A stretch of 64,000 nt of DNA from Mycobacterium shinjukuense (GTDB taxonomy: Bacteria > Actinomycetota > Actinomycetes > Mycobacteriales > Mycobacteriaceae). The DNA lies in the NCBI RefSeq assembly GCF_010730055.1, contig NZ_AP022575.1, positions 4,340,001 through 4,404,000 of the forward strand, read 5' to 3'. The translations under genes and the position numbers were made by a program. The notes under the pieces are model-generated. The model was given only the letters and a program-made list of their open reading frames with translations. It was not told the origin of the DNA and ran no database searches. Numbering within the stretch: the stretch's first letter is position 1; every line of letters begins with the position of its first letter. Below, piece after piece: positions 42,467 through 50,918 of this stretch.

Positions 42467-42907
42467 TCATCCGGCGTCTGGCAGCACCGGTTGGACGGTC
42501 AACTCGGCGAACAGCTCGATCGCGGCACCGATGGCGCGGTCGACGCGACCAGCGAAATCGTCGAAACAGACATGCGTTCCGAACCTTCGGTATGCGTGCG
42601 CGGCCACGCCGATGCGGTGCGGATCGGCGGAACCGTGCACGATCGCCATGACTTCGCGGTTCTGTCCGTTCCAGGCGTCGACCAGCCCGGTCAACGCGGC
42701 ACATGCGGTGGCCGGGAAATAGCATGCGGGAGTCGCCCGGATGGCTAACACTTGGGCGGGATTGATCTCTAGATGGACGTGCAGCCGACGAGGGCGAGTG
42801 TCAGCGACGAAGAAGAATTCGCTGTCCTGGTGGCCGCGGAAATACCGGCGCCCACGGGCGCGCAGGTAGCGCTCGATCAGGTCGGTGCCCAGCGGCTCGA
42901 TCGTCAT
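42467..42907 (-). CDS. YbjN-like protein (Rv0789c position)
   Basis: 146 residues from ATG 42907. The sequence has the feel of mycobacterial YbjN / type III chaperone-fold proteins: LIERYLRARGRRYFRGHQDSEFFFVADTRPRRLHVHLEINP, then PACYFPATACAALTGLVDAWNGQNR, and a C-terminal amphipathic helix. Function unknown. Convergent with purQ; a longer upstream frame lacks family features. Confidence 0.7.
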   Translation of the reverse strand: MTIEPLGTDLIERYLRARGRRYFRGHQDSEFFFVADTRPRRLHVHLEINPAQVLAIRATPACYFPATACAALTGLVDAWNGQNREVMAIVHGSADPHRIGVAAHAYRRFGTHVCFDDFAGRVDRAIGAAIELFAELTVQPVLPDAG

Positions 42908-43075
42908 GGGTCGATGATGACCCCGGCGGCTATGCGGATGCTTTGCGCTCAGCGATGCGGTGTCCAAGAGTCTGTTGAGATTTCGCTGAGTGAGCGGGCT
43001 GCGGGGGCACTGTGCATGCCGGCGACCGTCTCGACGCGATGGACCCGGTTGCACGCCACCGCTGACGCTAGAGAG

Positions 43076-44539
43076 CTAGACCACCGTGAAAAACGAATCC
43101 CGGTAGGCCTCAAGAAGTCTCAGCCACAGCTCACTGATTGTCGGGAAGCACGGCACGGCGTGCCACAATCGATGCACTGGGACCTGGCCGGCGACGGCGA
43201 TGGTGGCGGCGTGCAGCAGTTCGGTGGCACCCGGGCCGACCATCGTCAGGCCCAGCAGATGACCTCGATCCACATCGACCACCATCCGTGCCCGACCCGC
43301 GTACCCGTCGGCAAAGAGTCTGGCCCCCATGACGACATCGCCGACTTCGACGTCGATGGCCTTGATCCGGTGACCGGACGCGACGGCCTGCTCGGCAGTC
43401 AGCCCCACCGCGGCGGCCTCGGGGTCGGTGAAGAAGGCCTGCGGTACCGCGTGATGATCGGCGGTGGTCGCATGCGCGCCCCACGGCGAAGTGTCCAGCG
43501 GCCGTCCCGCCGCGCGCGCGCCGATGGCCGCACCCGCGATGCGGGCCTGGTACTTGCCCTGATGGGTCAGCAGCGCGCGGTGGTTGACGTCACCGGCCGC
43601 ATAAAGCCAACCCTCGTCGATGGCCCGCACTCGGCAGGTGTCGTCGACGTCGAGCCAGCTGCCCGGCGTCAGTCCTATTGTCTGCAGGCCGATGTCGTCG
43701 GTGCGGGGAGCTCTCCCGGTGGCGAACAACACCTCGTCGACGGACAACGCGGAGCCGTCGTCCAGCTCGAGGACCACCCGGGCGTCCGGGTGGGGCCGGC
43801 GGAGCGCGCGCACCGATGCACCCAACCGCACGTCAACGCCCGCGTCGGCGAGCCCGCGGGCGAGGTAGTCGCCCACGAAGGGTTCCATTCGGGGCAGCAG
43901 CCGAGGCCCCCGGGCCAGCAGGGTCACCGAGGAGCCCAATCCTTGCCAGGCCGTGGCCATTTCCACGCCGACCCCGCCGGCGCCGACGATCGCCAGTCGC
44001 GCCGGCACCGAATCGCTCTCGGTGGCTTGGCGATTGGTCCACGGCCGCGCTTCGTCGATGCCAGGCAAGTCCGGCAGTGCCGGCCGGCTTCCGGTGCAGA
44101 CGACGACGGCATGCCGAGCCGTCAGCACCACCTGTTGGCCGTCGGGTGCGGCCACGGCGACGCGTCGCGGACCGGCCAACCGTCCGTGGCCGCGGATCAG
44201 CGTCGCGCCGATGCCATCGAGCCAGTCGGCCTGGCCGCCGTCGTCCCAGCCGCTCACGTAGCGGCTGCGGCGGCCGAAAACGCCGGCGGCGTCGATCGAC
44301 CCGCGGACCGCTGCGCGCGCGCCGTCGACCCGACGGGCATCCGAGACGGCGATGACCGGGCGCAGCAACGCCTTGCTGGGCACACACGCCCAATACGCGC
44401 ACTCGCCGCCGACGAGTTCGCGTTCCACCACCGCAACCGACAGTCCCGCGGCGCGGACGCGATCCGCGGCGTTTTGGCCCACCGGCCCGGCGCCGAGCAC
44501 CACGACGTCGTAGGGCCGTTGCCGTTGGTCTGCTGCCAT
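43076..44539 (-). CDS. Flavin pyridine nucleotide-disulfide oxidoreductase (Rv0794c-type)
   Basis: 487 residues. FAD motif VVVLGAGPVGQNAA, then the redox-active pair C47-x4-C52 in GGECAYWACVPSKALLRP, the NAD(P) fold LAIVGAGGVGVEMATAW, and the second FAD motif LYAAGDVNHRALLTHQGKYQARIAG. The C-terminal dimer-interface domain ends HAVPCFPTISELWLRLLEAY, where the usual active-site HPHPT is replaced by HAVPCFPT. Related to dihydrolipoamide dehydrogenase and mercuric reductase, but the altered C-terminal motif argues against a true lipoamide dehydrogenase. Genes Rv0790c-0793 of Mtb are absent before it. Confidence 0.88.
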   Translation of the reverse strand: MAADQRQRPYDVVVLGAGPVGQNAADRVRAAGLSVAVVERELVGGECAYWACVPSKALLRPVIAVSDARRVDGARAAVRGSIDAAGVFGRRSRYVSGWDDGGQADWLDGIGATLIRGHGRLAGPRRVAVAAPDGQQVVLTARHAVVVCTGSRPALPDLPGIDEARPWTNRQATESDSVPARLAIVGAGGVGVEMATAWQGLGSSVTLLARGPRLLPRMEPFVGDYLARGLADAGVDVRLGASVRALRRPHPDARVVLELDDGSALSVDEVLFATGRAPRTDDIGLQTIGLTPGSWLDVDDTCRVRAIDEGWLYAAGDVNHRALLTHQGKYQARIAGAAIGARAAGRPLDTSPWGAHATTADHHAVPQAFFTDPEAAAVGLTAEQAVASGHRIKAIDVEVGDVVMGARLFADGYAGRARMVVDVDRGHLLGLTMVGPGATELLHAATIAVAGQVPVHRLWHAVPCFPTISELWLRLLEAYRDSFFTVV

Positions 44540-44731
44540 GGTCGGGAGATCCTTTCGTCGGAGTTGACGGTGACGCTACCCTGCCGTCGGCGCCGCGGCC
44601 CAGGGTGCGCTAAATCATCGCGGGGACAAGGCCATTGCCGATTTGCCCACGGTCCGGTGCCCGGTGGGGCTAGGTTGGGTGCAGCCACCGCGCCAGTGGT
44701 TGCCGTGGTGGGGGCACGTCGAGGAGTCGGG

Positions 44732-46612
44732 ATGCCTGCAAACTTCGCGGTACTGCCACCGGAGGTCAATTCGGCGCTGATCTTCACCGGCGCGGGCCCG
44801 CGGCCGTTACTGCAGGCGGCGATGGCCTGGCAGGGGTTGGCCGAGGAGCTGGGTTCGGCGGCGTCCTGGTTCGGTTCGGTGACATCGGGGCTAACGGTTG
44901 GGCCGACCCAATCCTGGCAGGGTCCGGCTTCGGCGGCGATGCTGGCCGCTGCCGCACCCTACGCCGGCTGGCTACGCGCGGCGGCCGCCCGGGCCGCGGC
45001 GGCGGCCGGGCAGGCGCTGGCGGCCGTCGGGGCGTTCGAGGCGGCGCAAGCGGCGATGGTCCAGCCGATAGCGGTGGCGGCCAACCGTTCCCAGCTCGTG
45101 GCGCTGGTGATGTCGAATCTGTTCGGGCAAAACGCCCCGGCGATCGCGGCCGCCGAGGGCCACTACGAACAGATGTGGGCCCAGGACGTGGCAGCGATGG
45201 CCGGCTACCACGCCGGCGCCTCGGCCGCGGCCGCGCAGCTGGCGCCCTGGCAGCAGTCGCTGCACAACCTGCTCGGGATCTCGGGCCCGCAGAACGCCGG
45301 CGTCGGCAACATCGGCGACAACAACCTGGGCAACGGAAATCACGGCGACGCCAACGTCGGCAACGGCAATCTCGGCAGCTCCAACGTGGGCAGCGGCAAC
45401 ACCGGCAATTCCAATCTGGGCAGCGGCAACACCGGCAATTCCAACCTGGGCAGCGGTAATCACGGCGACATGAACGTGGGCGGCGGCAACTCCGGCACCG
45501 GCAACGTGGGCGGCGGCAACAGCGGCAGCCAGAACGTGGGCTTCGGCAACAACGGGACGGGGAATGTCGGCGGCGGGAACAAGGGTCACGGAAACGTCGG
45601 ATTCGGAAACGTGGGCCCGACCAACACGGACGGTAACTTCAACATCGGCGGCGGCAACACCGGCAGCTTCAACCGGGGTTCGGGGAACACCGGCGACGCC
45701 AACTGGGGTTTCGGCAACACCGGCAACGGCAATATCGGCTTCGGCAACACGGGCAACGCAAACTTCGGCATCGGGCTGGCGGGCAACAACCAGATCGGCA
45801 TCGGCGGCCTCAACACCGGTGCTGGCAACATCGGCTTCGGCAATTCGGGCACCGGCAACGTCGGCTTCTTCAACTCCGGTACCGGCAACGTCGGCATCTT
45901 CAATTCCGGCTTTGCCAACACGGGCTTCGAGCTCTCCGGGACGAACAACACCGGCTTCCAGGGCACGGGCGGCACCAGCACCGGCTTCTGGAACACCGGG
46001 CTACAGGCCACCGGCTTCGGCAACACGTCCAGCGAAACCACGGGTGCGTTCAACTCCGGCAGGTATACCACGGGCTTCTTCAACTCGGCCGAATTGAATT
46101 CCGGCCTGGGCAACTCGGGTCGCGGCAACACCGGCTTCTTCAACTCGGGTCACGGCAACACCGGCTCCTTCAACGCCGGCTCCACCAACACCGGCTTCGG
46201 CAACTCTGGCGACGTCAACACCGGCCTGTTCAACTCCGGCAACCTGAACACCGCGATCGGCAGCACGGTTGACGGTCCGGGCCCCAGCTCGGGCTTCGGA
46301 AACCTGGGCATCGGCAGCTCGGGATTCTTCAACCAGGGCAACAATGCCTCTGGCTTGACCAACGCCGGCGACAACACCTCGGGCGCGCGCAACCTGGGGC
46401 CGGACAGTTCGGGCTTCAACAACGCGGGCTTCGGCGGCTCGGGCGTCTGGAACACCAGCGAGCGAGGTTCTGGTTTCTTCAACAACCTCAACAACGGTGT
46501 GGGCTTCCAGAACTCGGGCTTCTTCAACACCGGCATCCGCAACTCGGGCGTCGGAAACGTCAGCGACTTCGCGACCAGTGTCAGCGGGCACTCGGGCTTC
46601 TTCCACCGGTGA
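44732..46612 (+). CDS. PPE family protein, MPTR subfamily
   Basis: 626 residues from ATG 44732, with GAGGAG eight bases upstream. The N-terminal PPE domain (about 1-180) has the name-giving P9-P10-E11 in FAVLPPEVNSA, the WxG-type SWQGPAS (W62) and a long alanine-rich helical hairpin. From about residue 190 to the end the protein is major polymorphic tandem repeat: dozens of N-x-G-x-G-N-x-G / G-F-x-N-x-G pentapeptide-type units. PPE proteins are exported by ESX systems and most often ESX-5; no PE partner gene is adjacent. Not present at this place in Mtb, where IS1547 and neighbours lie. MPTR proteins are restricted to slow growers. Confidence 0.93.
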   Translation: MPANFAVLPPEVNSALIFTGAGPRPLLQAAMAWQGLAEELGSAASWFGSVTSGLTVGPTQSWQGPASAAMLAAAAPYAGWLRAAAARAAAAAGQALAAVGAFEAAQAAMVQPIAVAANRSQLVALVMSNLFGQNAPAIAAAEGHYEQMWAQDVAAMAGYHAGASAAAAQLAPWQQSLHNLLGISGPQNAGVGNIGDNNLGNGNHGDANVGNGNLGSSNVGSGNTGNSNLGSGNTGNSNLGSGNHGDMNVGGGNSGTGNVGGGNSGSQNVGFGNNGTGNVGGGNKGHGNVGFGNVGPTNTDGNFNIGGGNTGSFNRGSGNTGDANWGFGNTGNGNIGFGNTGNANFGIGLAGNNQIGIGGLNTGAGNIGFGNSGTGNVGFFNSGTGNVGIFNSGFANTGFELSGTNNTGFQGTGGTSTGFWNTGLQATGFGNTSSETTGAFNSGRYTTGFFNSAELNSGLGNSGRGNTGFFNSGHGNTGSFNAGSTNTGFGNSGDVNTGLFNSGNLNTAIGSTVDGPGPSSGFGNLGIGSSGFFNQGNNASGLTNAGDNTSGARNLGPDSSGFNNAGFGGSGVWNTSERGSGFFNNLNNGVGFQNSGFFNTGIRNSGVGNVSDFATSVSGHSGFFHR

Positions 46613-46641
46613 GCCCACCGGCCGGAGGCCGCGCTGCGTGG

Positions 46642-47439
46642 TTACGGGCCAAGCGCGACCGACGCCTCGGCGGTGTAGCACAGGAACGTCAGCGTCTCCT
46701 GCAGATACAGCTGCACCGTGTCGGCGTCGTGGCTGAGGTAGCCGATCGAGACGTCGGTGCCCAATCGCAGGTCGAAGTCGCCGCCCCGGGTGGTCAACAC
46801 GAAAGCGCCGTCGATGGCCGGCGCCCAGATGATGTCCCCGTCGACCAGCCGGTTCAAGTGCTCGCGGATGGGATATCCGTGATCGGAGGTCTCGCTGACC
46901 TTGGTGTAGACGTCGGCCGACAACAGCACCGAGTACGGGCCGTCGACACCGGCCAACCTCAGCTCGGACAGCGCCTGGGAGATGACATCGGGGATTTCCC
47001 GCGGATCGTCGGGCAACGTCAGCGGCGGGTTCGAGCTGGCGCTGCGGATGCCCTCGATCGACGCGGCAGCGTAACCCTCGAAGATGGTGCGATCCTCGAC
47101 GAAGGCGAGCTTCTTGGCGGCCTCCTTGACCGGGTCCCAGTCGGAGTCCTGTGACCCGCGCTCGACGTCGTCGATCTCGCCTCGCGACAGGGTGAACGGA
47201 ACCCGCAGTCGGACAAGGGGTTTGCTTGCCCGCAGGTGGGCTATGACGCCCTCGGTGGGCGCCGCGACGTCGATCAGCCGGCCGGTGCTGACGGCCGCGG
47301 TGACCGGACCGCCGGGGTCGCTGACGTCGACCACCCGCCGTCCGGCGATATGCCGCTTGAACGTCCGCGCCGCCTCCACCTCGATTTCCGCCCAGGCGGC
47401 TTCGGTGACCGGTGCCAGCTCGCGGTAGAGGTTGTTCAT
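46642..47439 (-). CDS. cfp29: Type 1 encapsulin shell protein (CFP29)
   Basis: 265 residues, matching the Mtb culture filtrate antigen CFP29 (Rv0798c). HK97-fold encapsulin that self-assembles into a nanocompartment; MNNLYRELAPVTEAAWAEIEVEA is the family N-terminus, and GDIIWAPAIDGAFVLTTRGGDFDLRLGTDVSIGY lies in the A-domain region. The start overlaps the stop of the DyP peroxidase by four bases, so shell and cargo are cotranslated. Ends 29 bases from the convergent PPE stop. Confidence 0.95.
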   Translation of the reverse strand: MNNLYRELAPVTEAAWAEIEVEAARTFKRHIAGRRVVDVSDPGGPVTAAVSTGRLIDVAAPTEGVIAHLRASKPLVRLRVPFTLSRGEIDDVERGSQDSDWDPVKEAAKKLAFVEDRTIFEGYAAASIEGIRSASSNPPLTLPDDPREIPDVISQALSELRLAGVDGPYSVLLSADVYTKVSETSDHGYPIREHLNRLVDGDIIWAPAIDGAFVLTTRGGDFDLRLGTDVSIGYLSHDADTVQLYLQETLTFLCYTAEASVALGP

Positions 47440-48458
47440 CGAGATGTTCCTTTCAGGCTGCCGATCCCCAGTGATCCGTCGCCGGAGGCAGGACTAGCGG
47501 CAGGCGACATCTGTGGGCCGGGCAGCGGCGGTGGATCGTCGAGGAAGTCGATTGTGGGGGTGAAGAACAGCCCGCCGGTGACCGCGGTGGAAAAATCCAG
47601 CACCCGGTCGGTGTTGCCCGGCGGGTCGCCCAGAAACATGTTGCGCAGCATGTGTTCGGTGACCCGCGGTGTCCGCGAGTAGCCGATGAAGTACGTGCCG
47701 TATTCGCCCTTGCCGACCTCGCCGAACGGCATGTTGTGCCGCACGATTTTCAGCTCGGAGCCCTCAGCGTCGGTGATCACGTTGAGCGCGATGTGTGAGT
47801 TGGACGGTTTGGCGTCGTCGTCGAGTTCGATGTCGTCCAGCTTGGTGCGGCCGATCACCCGTTCCTGTTCGGTCACCGTCAGCGATTCCCACGCCGCCAT
47901 GTCGTGCAGGTACTTCTGCACGTGCACGTAGCACGCGCCCGCAAAGTCGGGATCCTCGTCACCGATCGTGGTGGCGTGCGCGGCCGCCGGCCCGCCGGGG
48001 TTCTCGGTGCCGTCGACAAAGCCCAGCAGATCACGGTTGTCGAAGAACCGGAAGCCGTGCACCTCGTCGACCACGGTCACCGCCCCGGCCATCGACTTGA
48101 CGATGCGGCCGGCCAGCTCGAAGCAGACGTCCATCGTCTCGGCGCGGATGTGGAACAACAGGTCGCCCGGCGTGGCCGGGGCGACCTGCCGCGGGCCCGT
48201 CAGCTCGATGAACGGATGCAGCTCGGCGGGCCGTGGTCCGGCGAACAAGCGGTCCCAGGCGCCCGATCCGATCGAGGCCACCACCGACAGGTGTTTCGCC
48301 GGATCGCGAAAGCCGATCGCGCGCACCAATCCCGACAGACCCGGCAACGCGTCGTGCACGATCGCCTCGCCACCGTCGTTGATGGTGGCGACGAGGAAGA
48401 TGGCGGCCGGCGTCAAGGGCGCCAGGATCGGCTGCGGCGAAACGGCGGACACAGGCAC
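47436..48458 (-). CDS. Dye-decolorising peroxidase, encapsulin cargo
   Basis: 340 residues from GTG 48458 (GTG 48452 is an alternative two codons on). DyP-type heme peroxidase, class B: the catalytic GFVDGTENP block with Asp, IGRTKLDDIELDD, and the proximal heme His in IVRHNMPFG. FFIGYSR-type features follow (YFIGYSRTP). The C-terminus, DGSLGIGSLKGTSR, is an encapsulin-targeting peptide of the known S-L-x-I-G-S-L-K-G type, preceded by a flexible Pro/Ala/Ser linker. Overlaps cfp29 by ATGA. The pair protects against peroxide; the Mtb equivalent is Rv0799c. Confidence 0.94.
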   Translation of the reverse strand: MPVSAVSPQPILAPLTPAAIFLVATINDGGEAIVHDALPGLSGLVRAIGFRDPAKHLSVVASIGSGAWDRLFAGPRPAELHPFIELTGPRQVAPATPGDLLFHIRAETMDVCFELAGRIVKSMAGAVTVVDEVHGFRFFDNRDLLGFVDGTENPGGPAAAHATTIGDEDPDFAGACYVHVQKYLHDMAAWESLTVTEQERVIGRTKLDDIELDDDAKPSNSHIALNVITDAEGSELKIVRHNMPFGEVGKGEYGTYFIGYSRTPRVTEHMLRNMFLGDPPGNTDRVLDFSTAVTGGLFFTPTIDFLDDPPPLPGPQMSPAASPASGDGSLGIGSLKGTSR

Positions 48459-48500
48459 GACCCTAACGTCCCCACGATCGCGGGTGCTAAACATGGGTGC

Positions 48501-49772
48501 ATGGTGGCCACCGCCCTTGGCCTGTGCGAATTCATCGACGCGTCCCCCTCCCCGTTTCACGTCTGCGCCACGGTGGCCCGACGGCTGCGCGCTGCCGGCT
48601 ACACCGAGCTCGGCGAGGCGGACCGCTGGCCGGACCAGCCCGGCCGCTACTTCATCGTGCGGGCCGCGTCGCTGGTGGCCTGGAACTGCGACGGGCCGGC
48701 GGGACCGTTCCGGATCGTCGGCGCGCACACCGACAGCCCCAATCTCCGGGTCAAACAGCATCCGGATCTGCTGGTCGCCGGCTGGCAGGTGGTCGCGCTG
48801 CAGCCGTACGGGGGCGCGTGGCTGAACTCCTGGCTGGACCGTGATCTGGGCATCAGCGGGCGCTTAACGGTGCGAGACCACGCCGGGCTAGCCCACCGGC
48901 TGGTCCGGATAGACGATCCGATTCTGCGGGTGCCGCAGCTGGCCATCCACCTGGCCGAGGACCGCAAGTCCGTCACGTTGGATCCACAACGACATGTCAA
49001 TGCGGTCTTCGGTGTGGGCGATCAGCCGGGGTCCTTTCTGAGGTATGTCGCCGAGCGCGCCGGGGTAGCCGAAGCCGATGTGTTGGCCGCCGACCTGATG
49101 ACCCATGACCTGACCCCGTCGGCGGTGATCGGCGCCGACTCCAGCCTGCTGAGCGCCCCGCGTCTGGACAATCTAGCCAGCTGCTATGCGGGGATGGAGG
49201 CGTTGCTGGCCTGGGACGGGGACTCGGCGCCGCGCGGTGTCGTGCCGGTGCTGGTGATCTTCGACCACGAGGAGGTCGGCTCGGCCTCCGACCACGGCGC
49301 CCAGTCCAACCTGCTGGCAGGCGTCCTGGAACGCATCGTGCTGGCCGCCGGCGGCAGCCGGGAGGACTTCCTGCGGCGGCTGCCGGCCTCGCTGCTGGCC
49401 TCGGCCGACATGGCGCACGCGACCCACCCCAACTACCCCGAGCGTCACGAGCCCGGTCACCTCATCGAGGTCAACGCCGGACCGGTGGTCAAGGTGCACC
49501 CGAATCTGCGCTACGCCACCGACGGGCGCACCGCCGCGGCGTTCGCGCTGGCCTGCCAGCAGGCCGGCGTGCCGGTGCAGCGTTACGAACACCGCGCCGA
49601 CCTGCCGTGCGGATCGACGATCGGACCGTTGGCCTCGGCCCGGACCGGCATCCCCACCGTCGACGTCGGCGCCGCCCAGCTTGCCATGCACTCCGCGCGT
49701 GAACTGATGGGCGCCCACGACGTGGCCGCCTATGCGGCGGCGCTGGGTGCGTTCCTTGCGCCGCGGGCATAG
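48501..49772 (+). CDS. pepC: M18 family aminopeptidase (PepC)
   Basis: 423 residues from ATG 48501. Aspartyl/leucyl-type M18 zinc aminopeptidase: GAHTDSPNLRVK (first zinc His), DHEEVGSASDHGAQSN (catalytic Glu and zinc ligands), and AMHSARELMGAHD (C-terminal zinc His). DRDLGISGRL and GPVVKVHPNLRYATDG are typical of the family. The long frame before 48501 is antisense of the DyP gene. Divergent from DyP by 42 bases. Confidence 0.93.
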   Translation: MVATALGLCEFIDASPSPFHVCATVARRLRAAGYTELGEADRWPDQPGRYFIVRAASLVAWNCDGPAGPFRIVGAHTDSPNLRVKQHPDLLVAGWQVVALQPYGGAWLNSWLDRDLGISGRLTVRDHAGLAHRLVRIDDPILRVPQLAIHLAEDRKSVTLDPQRHVNAVFGVGDQPGSFLRYVAERAGVAEADVLAADLMTHDLTPSAVIGADSSLLSAPRLDNLASCYAGMEALLAWDGDSAPRGVVPVLVIFDHEEVGSASDHGAQSNLLAGVLERIVLAAGGSREDFLRRLPASLLASADMAHATHPNYPERHEPGHLIEVNAGPVVKVHPNLRYATDGRTAAAFALACQQAGVPVQRYEHRADLPCGSTIGPLASARTGIPTVDVGAAQLAMHSARELMGAHDVAAYAAALGAFLAPRA

Positions 49773-49783
49773 GGTCTAGCGTT

Positions 49784-50131
49784 ATGGCACTCACCGTAGA
49801 GATGGTCACCTTCGACTGCGCCGACCCCGCGAAGCTGGCCGGCTGGTGGGCCGAGCAGTTCGGCGGTAAGACCCACGAACTGCTGCCCGGCGAATTCATC
49901 GCGGTGACCCGACCCGCGGGGCCCCGGCTGGGATTCCAGAAGGTGCCCGACCCGTCGCCCGGAAAGAACCGCGTGCACCTCGATTTCACTACTGAGGATG
50001 TGGATGCCGAGGTGTCGCGGCTGACCGCTGCCGGTGCCAACGAGGTGGAACGGCACCAGATGGGCGACACCTTCCGCTGGGTGGTGCTGGCCGACCCCGA
50101 GGGCAACGTCTTCTGCGTGGCGAGTCAGTAA
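49784..50131 (+). CDS. VOC/glyoxalase-fold protein (Rv0801-type)
   Basis: 115 residues, same length as Rv0801. One VOC domain: MALTVEMVTFDCADPAKLAGWWAEQFGG, HLDFTTEDVDAEVSRLTAAGA, WVVLADPEGNVFCV. Metal ligand positions (D/H/E) are partly present, so catalytic activity is uncertain. It follows pepC by 11 bases and is probably cotranscribed. Confidence 0.88.
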   Translation: MALTVEMVTFDCADPAKLAGWWAEQFGGKTHELLPGEFIAVTRPAGPRLGFQKVPDPSPGKNRVHLDFTTEDVDAEVSRLTAAGANEVERHQMGDTFRWVVLADPEGNVFCVASQ

Positions 50132-50136
50132 CCACT

Positions 50137-50200
50137 TCGCCGAACGTGAACTCATGGCGAGAATATTGCGAAAATCGCGCCGTGAGTTCACGTTCGGCGA
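50137..50200. terminator. 23-bp palindrome between convergent genes
   Basis: Arms 50137-50159 (starting TCGCCGAACGTGAACTCA) and 50178-50200 match over 23 bases with one wobble, around an 18-base AT-rich loop (AGAATATTGCGAAAATCG). It fills the space between the stop of the VOC gene (50131) and the leftward GNAT stop (50205), so it is a likely bidirectional terminator. The arm is a different sequence family from the palindromes at 9.8 and 39.9 kb. Confidence 0.8.
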
Positions 50201-50204
50201 GGGA

Positions 50205-50849
50205 TCAGCAGGCAAGGCCGAAAAGCCCTCGGCAGCGGTCGAACCCGTCCACCCGCACCTCGACGCTGCGATGCCGCTGCCAATCGTCGCGGGTCAGCCG
50301 GAAACGCAACTGCTCCACCATGACTCCCTCGCGTGCCACCTGCTCCACGCCGTTGTCTCGGTAACCGTTGCGGCGGGAAACCGCGATCGAGGCCGGGTTA
50401 TCGACAAAAGACGCTGAGGTGGCGACTTCCGCTCCCAGCTCGGTGAACGCGAAATGCAGTGCGGCCGCGCGCATCTCGGTGCCATAGCCACGGCGTTGGT
50501 AACCCAATCCGAGCCATGAACCGGACGCAACCTGACGCGCGATGGGGAAGTCTTTGGCGGATAAGGCCTGAACGCCGACGGCCCGGCCGCCGATGACGAC
50601 TGCGAATGGCAGCGCCCAGTCGTCCTGTTGGAAGCGTGCCAGTTCCTGCCAGAGGTGCGAGAGGGTGTTAAACGGTAGATCGGCCCGCGGCGCTCGCGTC
50701 CACGGAACCGCAAACGGCATCCGCTCGGGGTCGTGGATTCCGTCGAGAATGGTGTCGATCAGCTGGTCGCACAACTCCTCGGTGGGCAGCCGCAGCTGCG
50801 TCCGCGGCGTGGTGATGCGCAGGTCAAACAGCGGCCAGTGACGAGACAT
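50205..50849 (-). CDS. GNAT family acyltransferase (Rv0802c-type)
   Basis: 214 residues from ATG 50849. RimJ/RimL-like GNAT: TTPRTQLRLPTEELCDQLID at the start, and FAVVIGGRAVGVQAL. The acyl-CoA pyrophosphate loop is the Q-R-R-G-Y-G-T-E part of GLGYQRRGYGTEMRAAALHFAF, followed by SFVDNPASIAVSRRNGYRDNG. Mtb Rv0802c has been described as a succinyl-CoA-binding GNAT; the substrate here is unknown. Divergent from purL by 69 bases. Confidence 0.9.
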   Translation of the reverse strand: MSRHWPLFDLRITTPRTQLRLPTEELCDQLIDTILDGIHDPERMPFAVPWTRAPRADLPFNTLSHLWQELARFQQDDWALPFAVVIGGRAVGVQALSAKDFPIARQVASGSWLGLGYQRRGYGTEMRAAALHFAFTELGAEVATSASFVDNPASIAVSRRNGYRDNGVEQVAREGVMVEQLRFRLTRDDWQRHRSVEVRVDGFDRCRGLFGLAC

Positions 50850-50918
50850 GGCCTCATTATCGGGACCGCGTTGTGACCAGTCAGCTCGATTTTTCGTGGG
50901 GACCCTACACTGTCTCCA

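Noticed and set aside
43076..44539. Genuine dihydrolipoamide dehydrogenase
   Set aside because: The C-terminal HPHPT active-site segment is replaced by HAVPCFPT, so only the broader family is supported.
42773..44731. In-frame upstream extension of the PPE gene by 653 codons
   Set aside because: It is antisense to the flavin disulfide reductase, lacks PPE features, and the canonical PPE start with a GAGGAG site is at 44732.
45290..46600. Tandem DNA repeats as a non-coding array
   Set aside because: The periodicity is coding (MPTR pentapeptide-type units in one long open frame).
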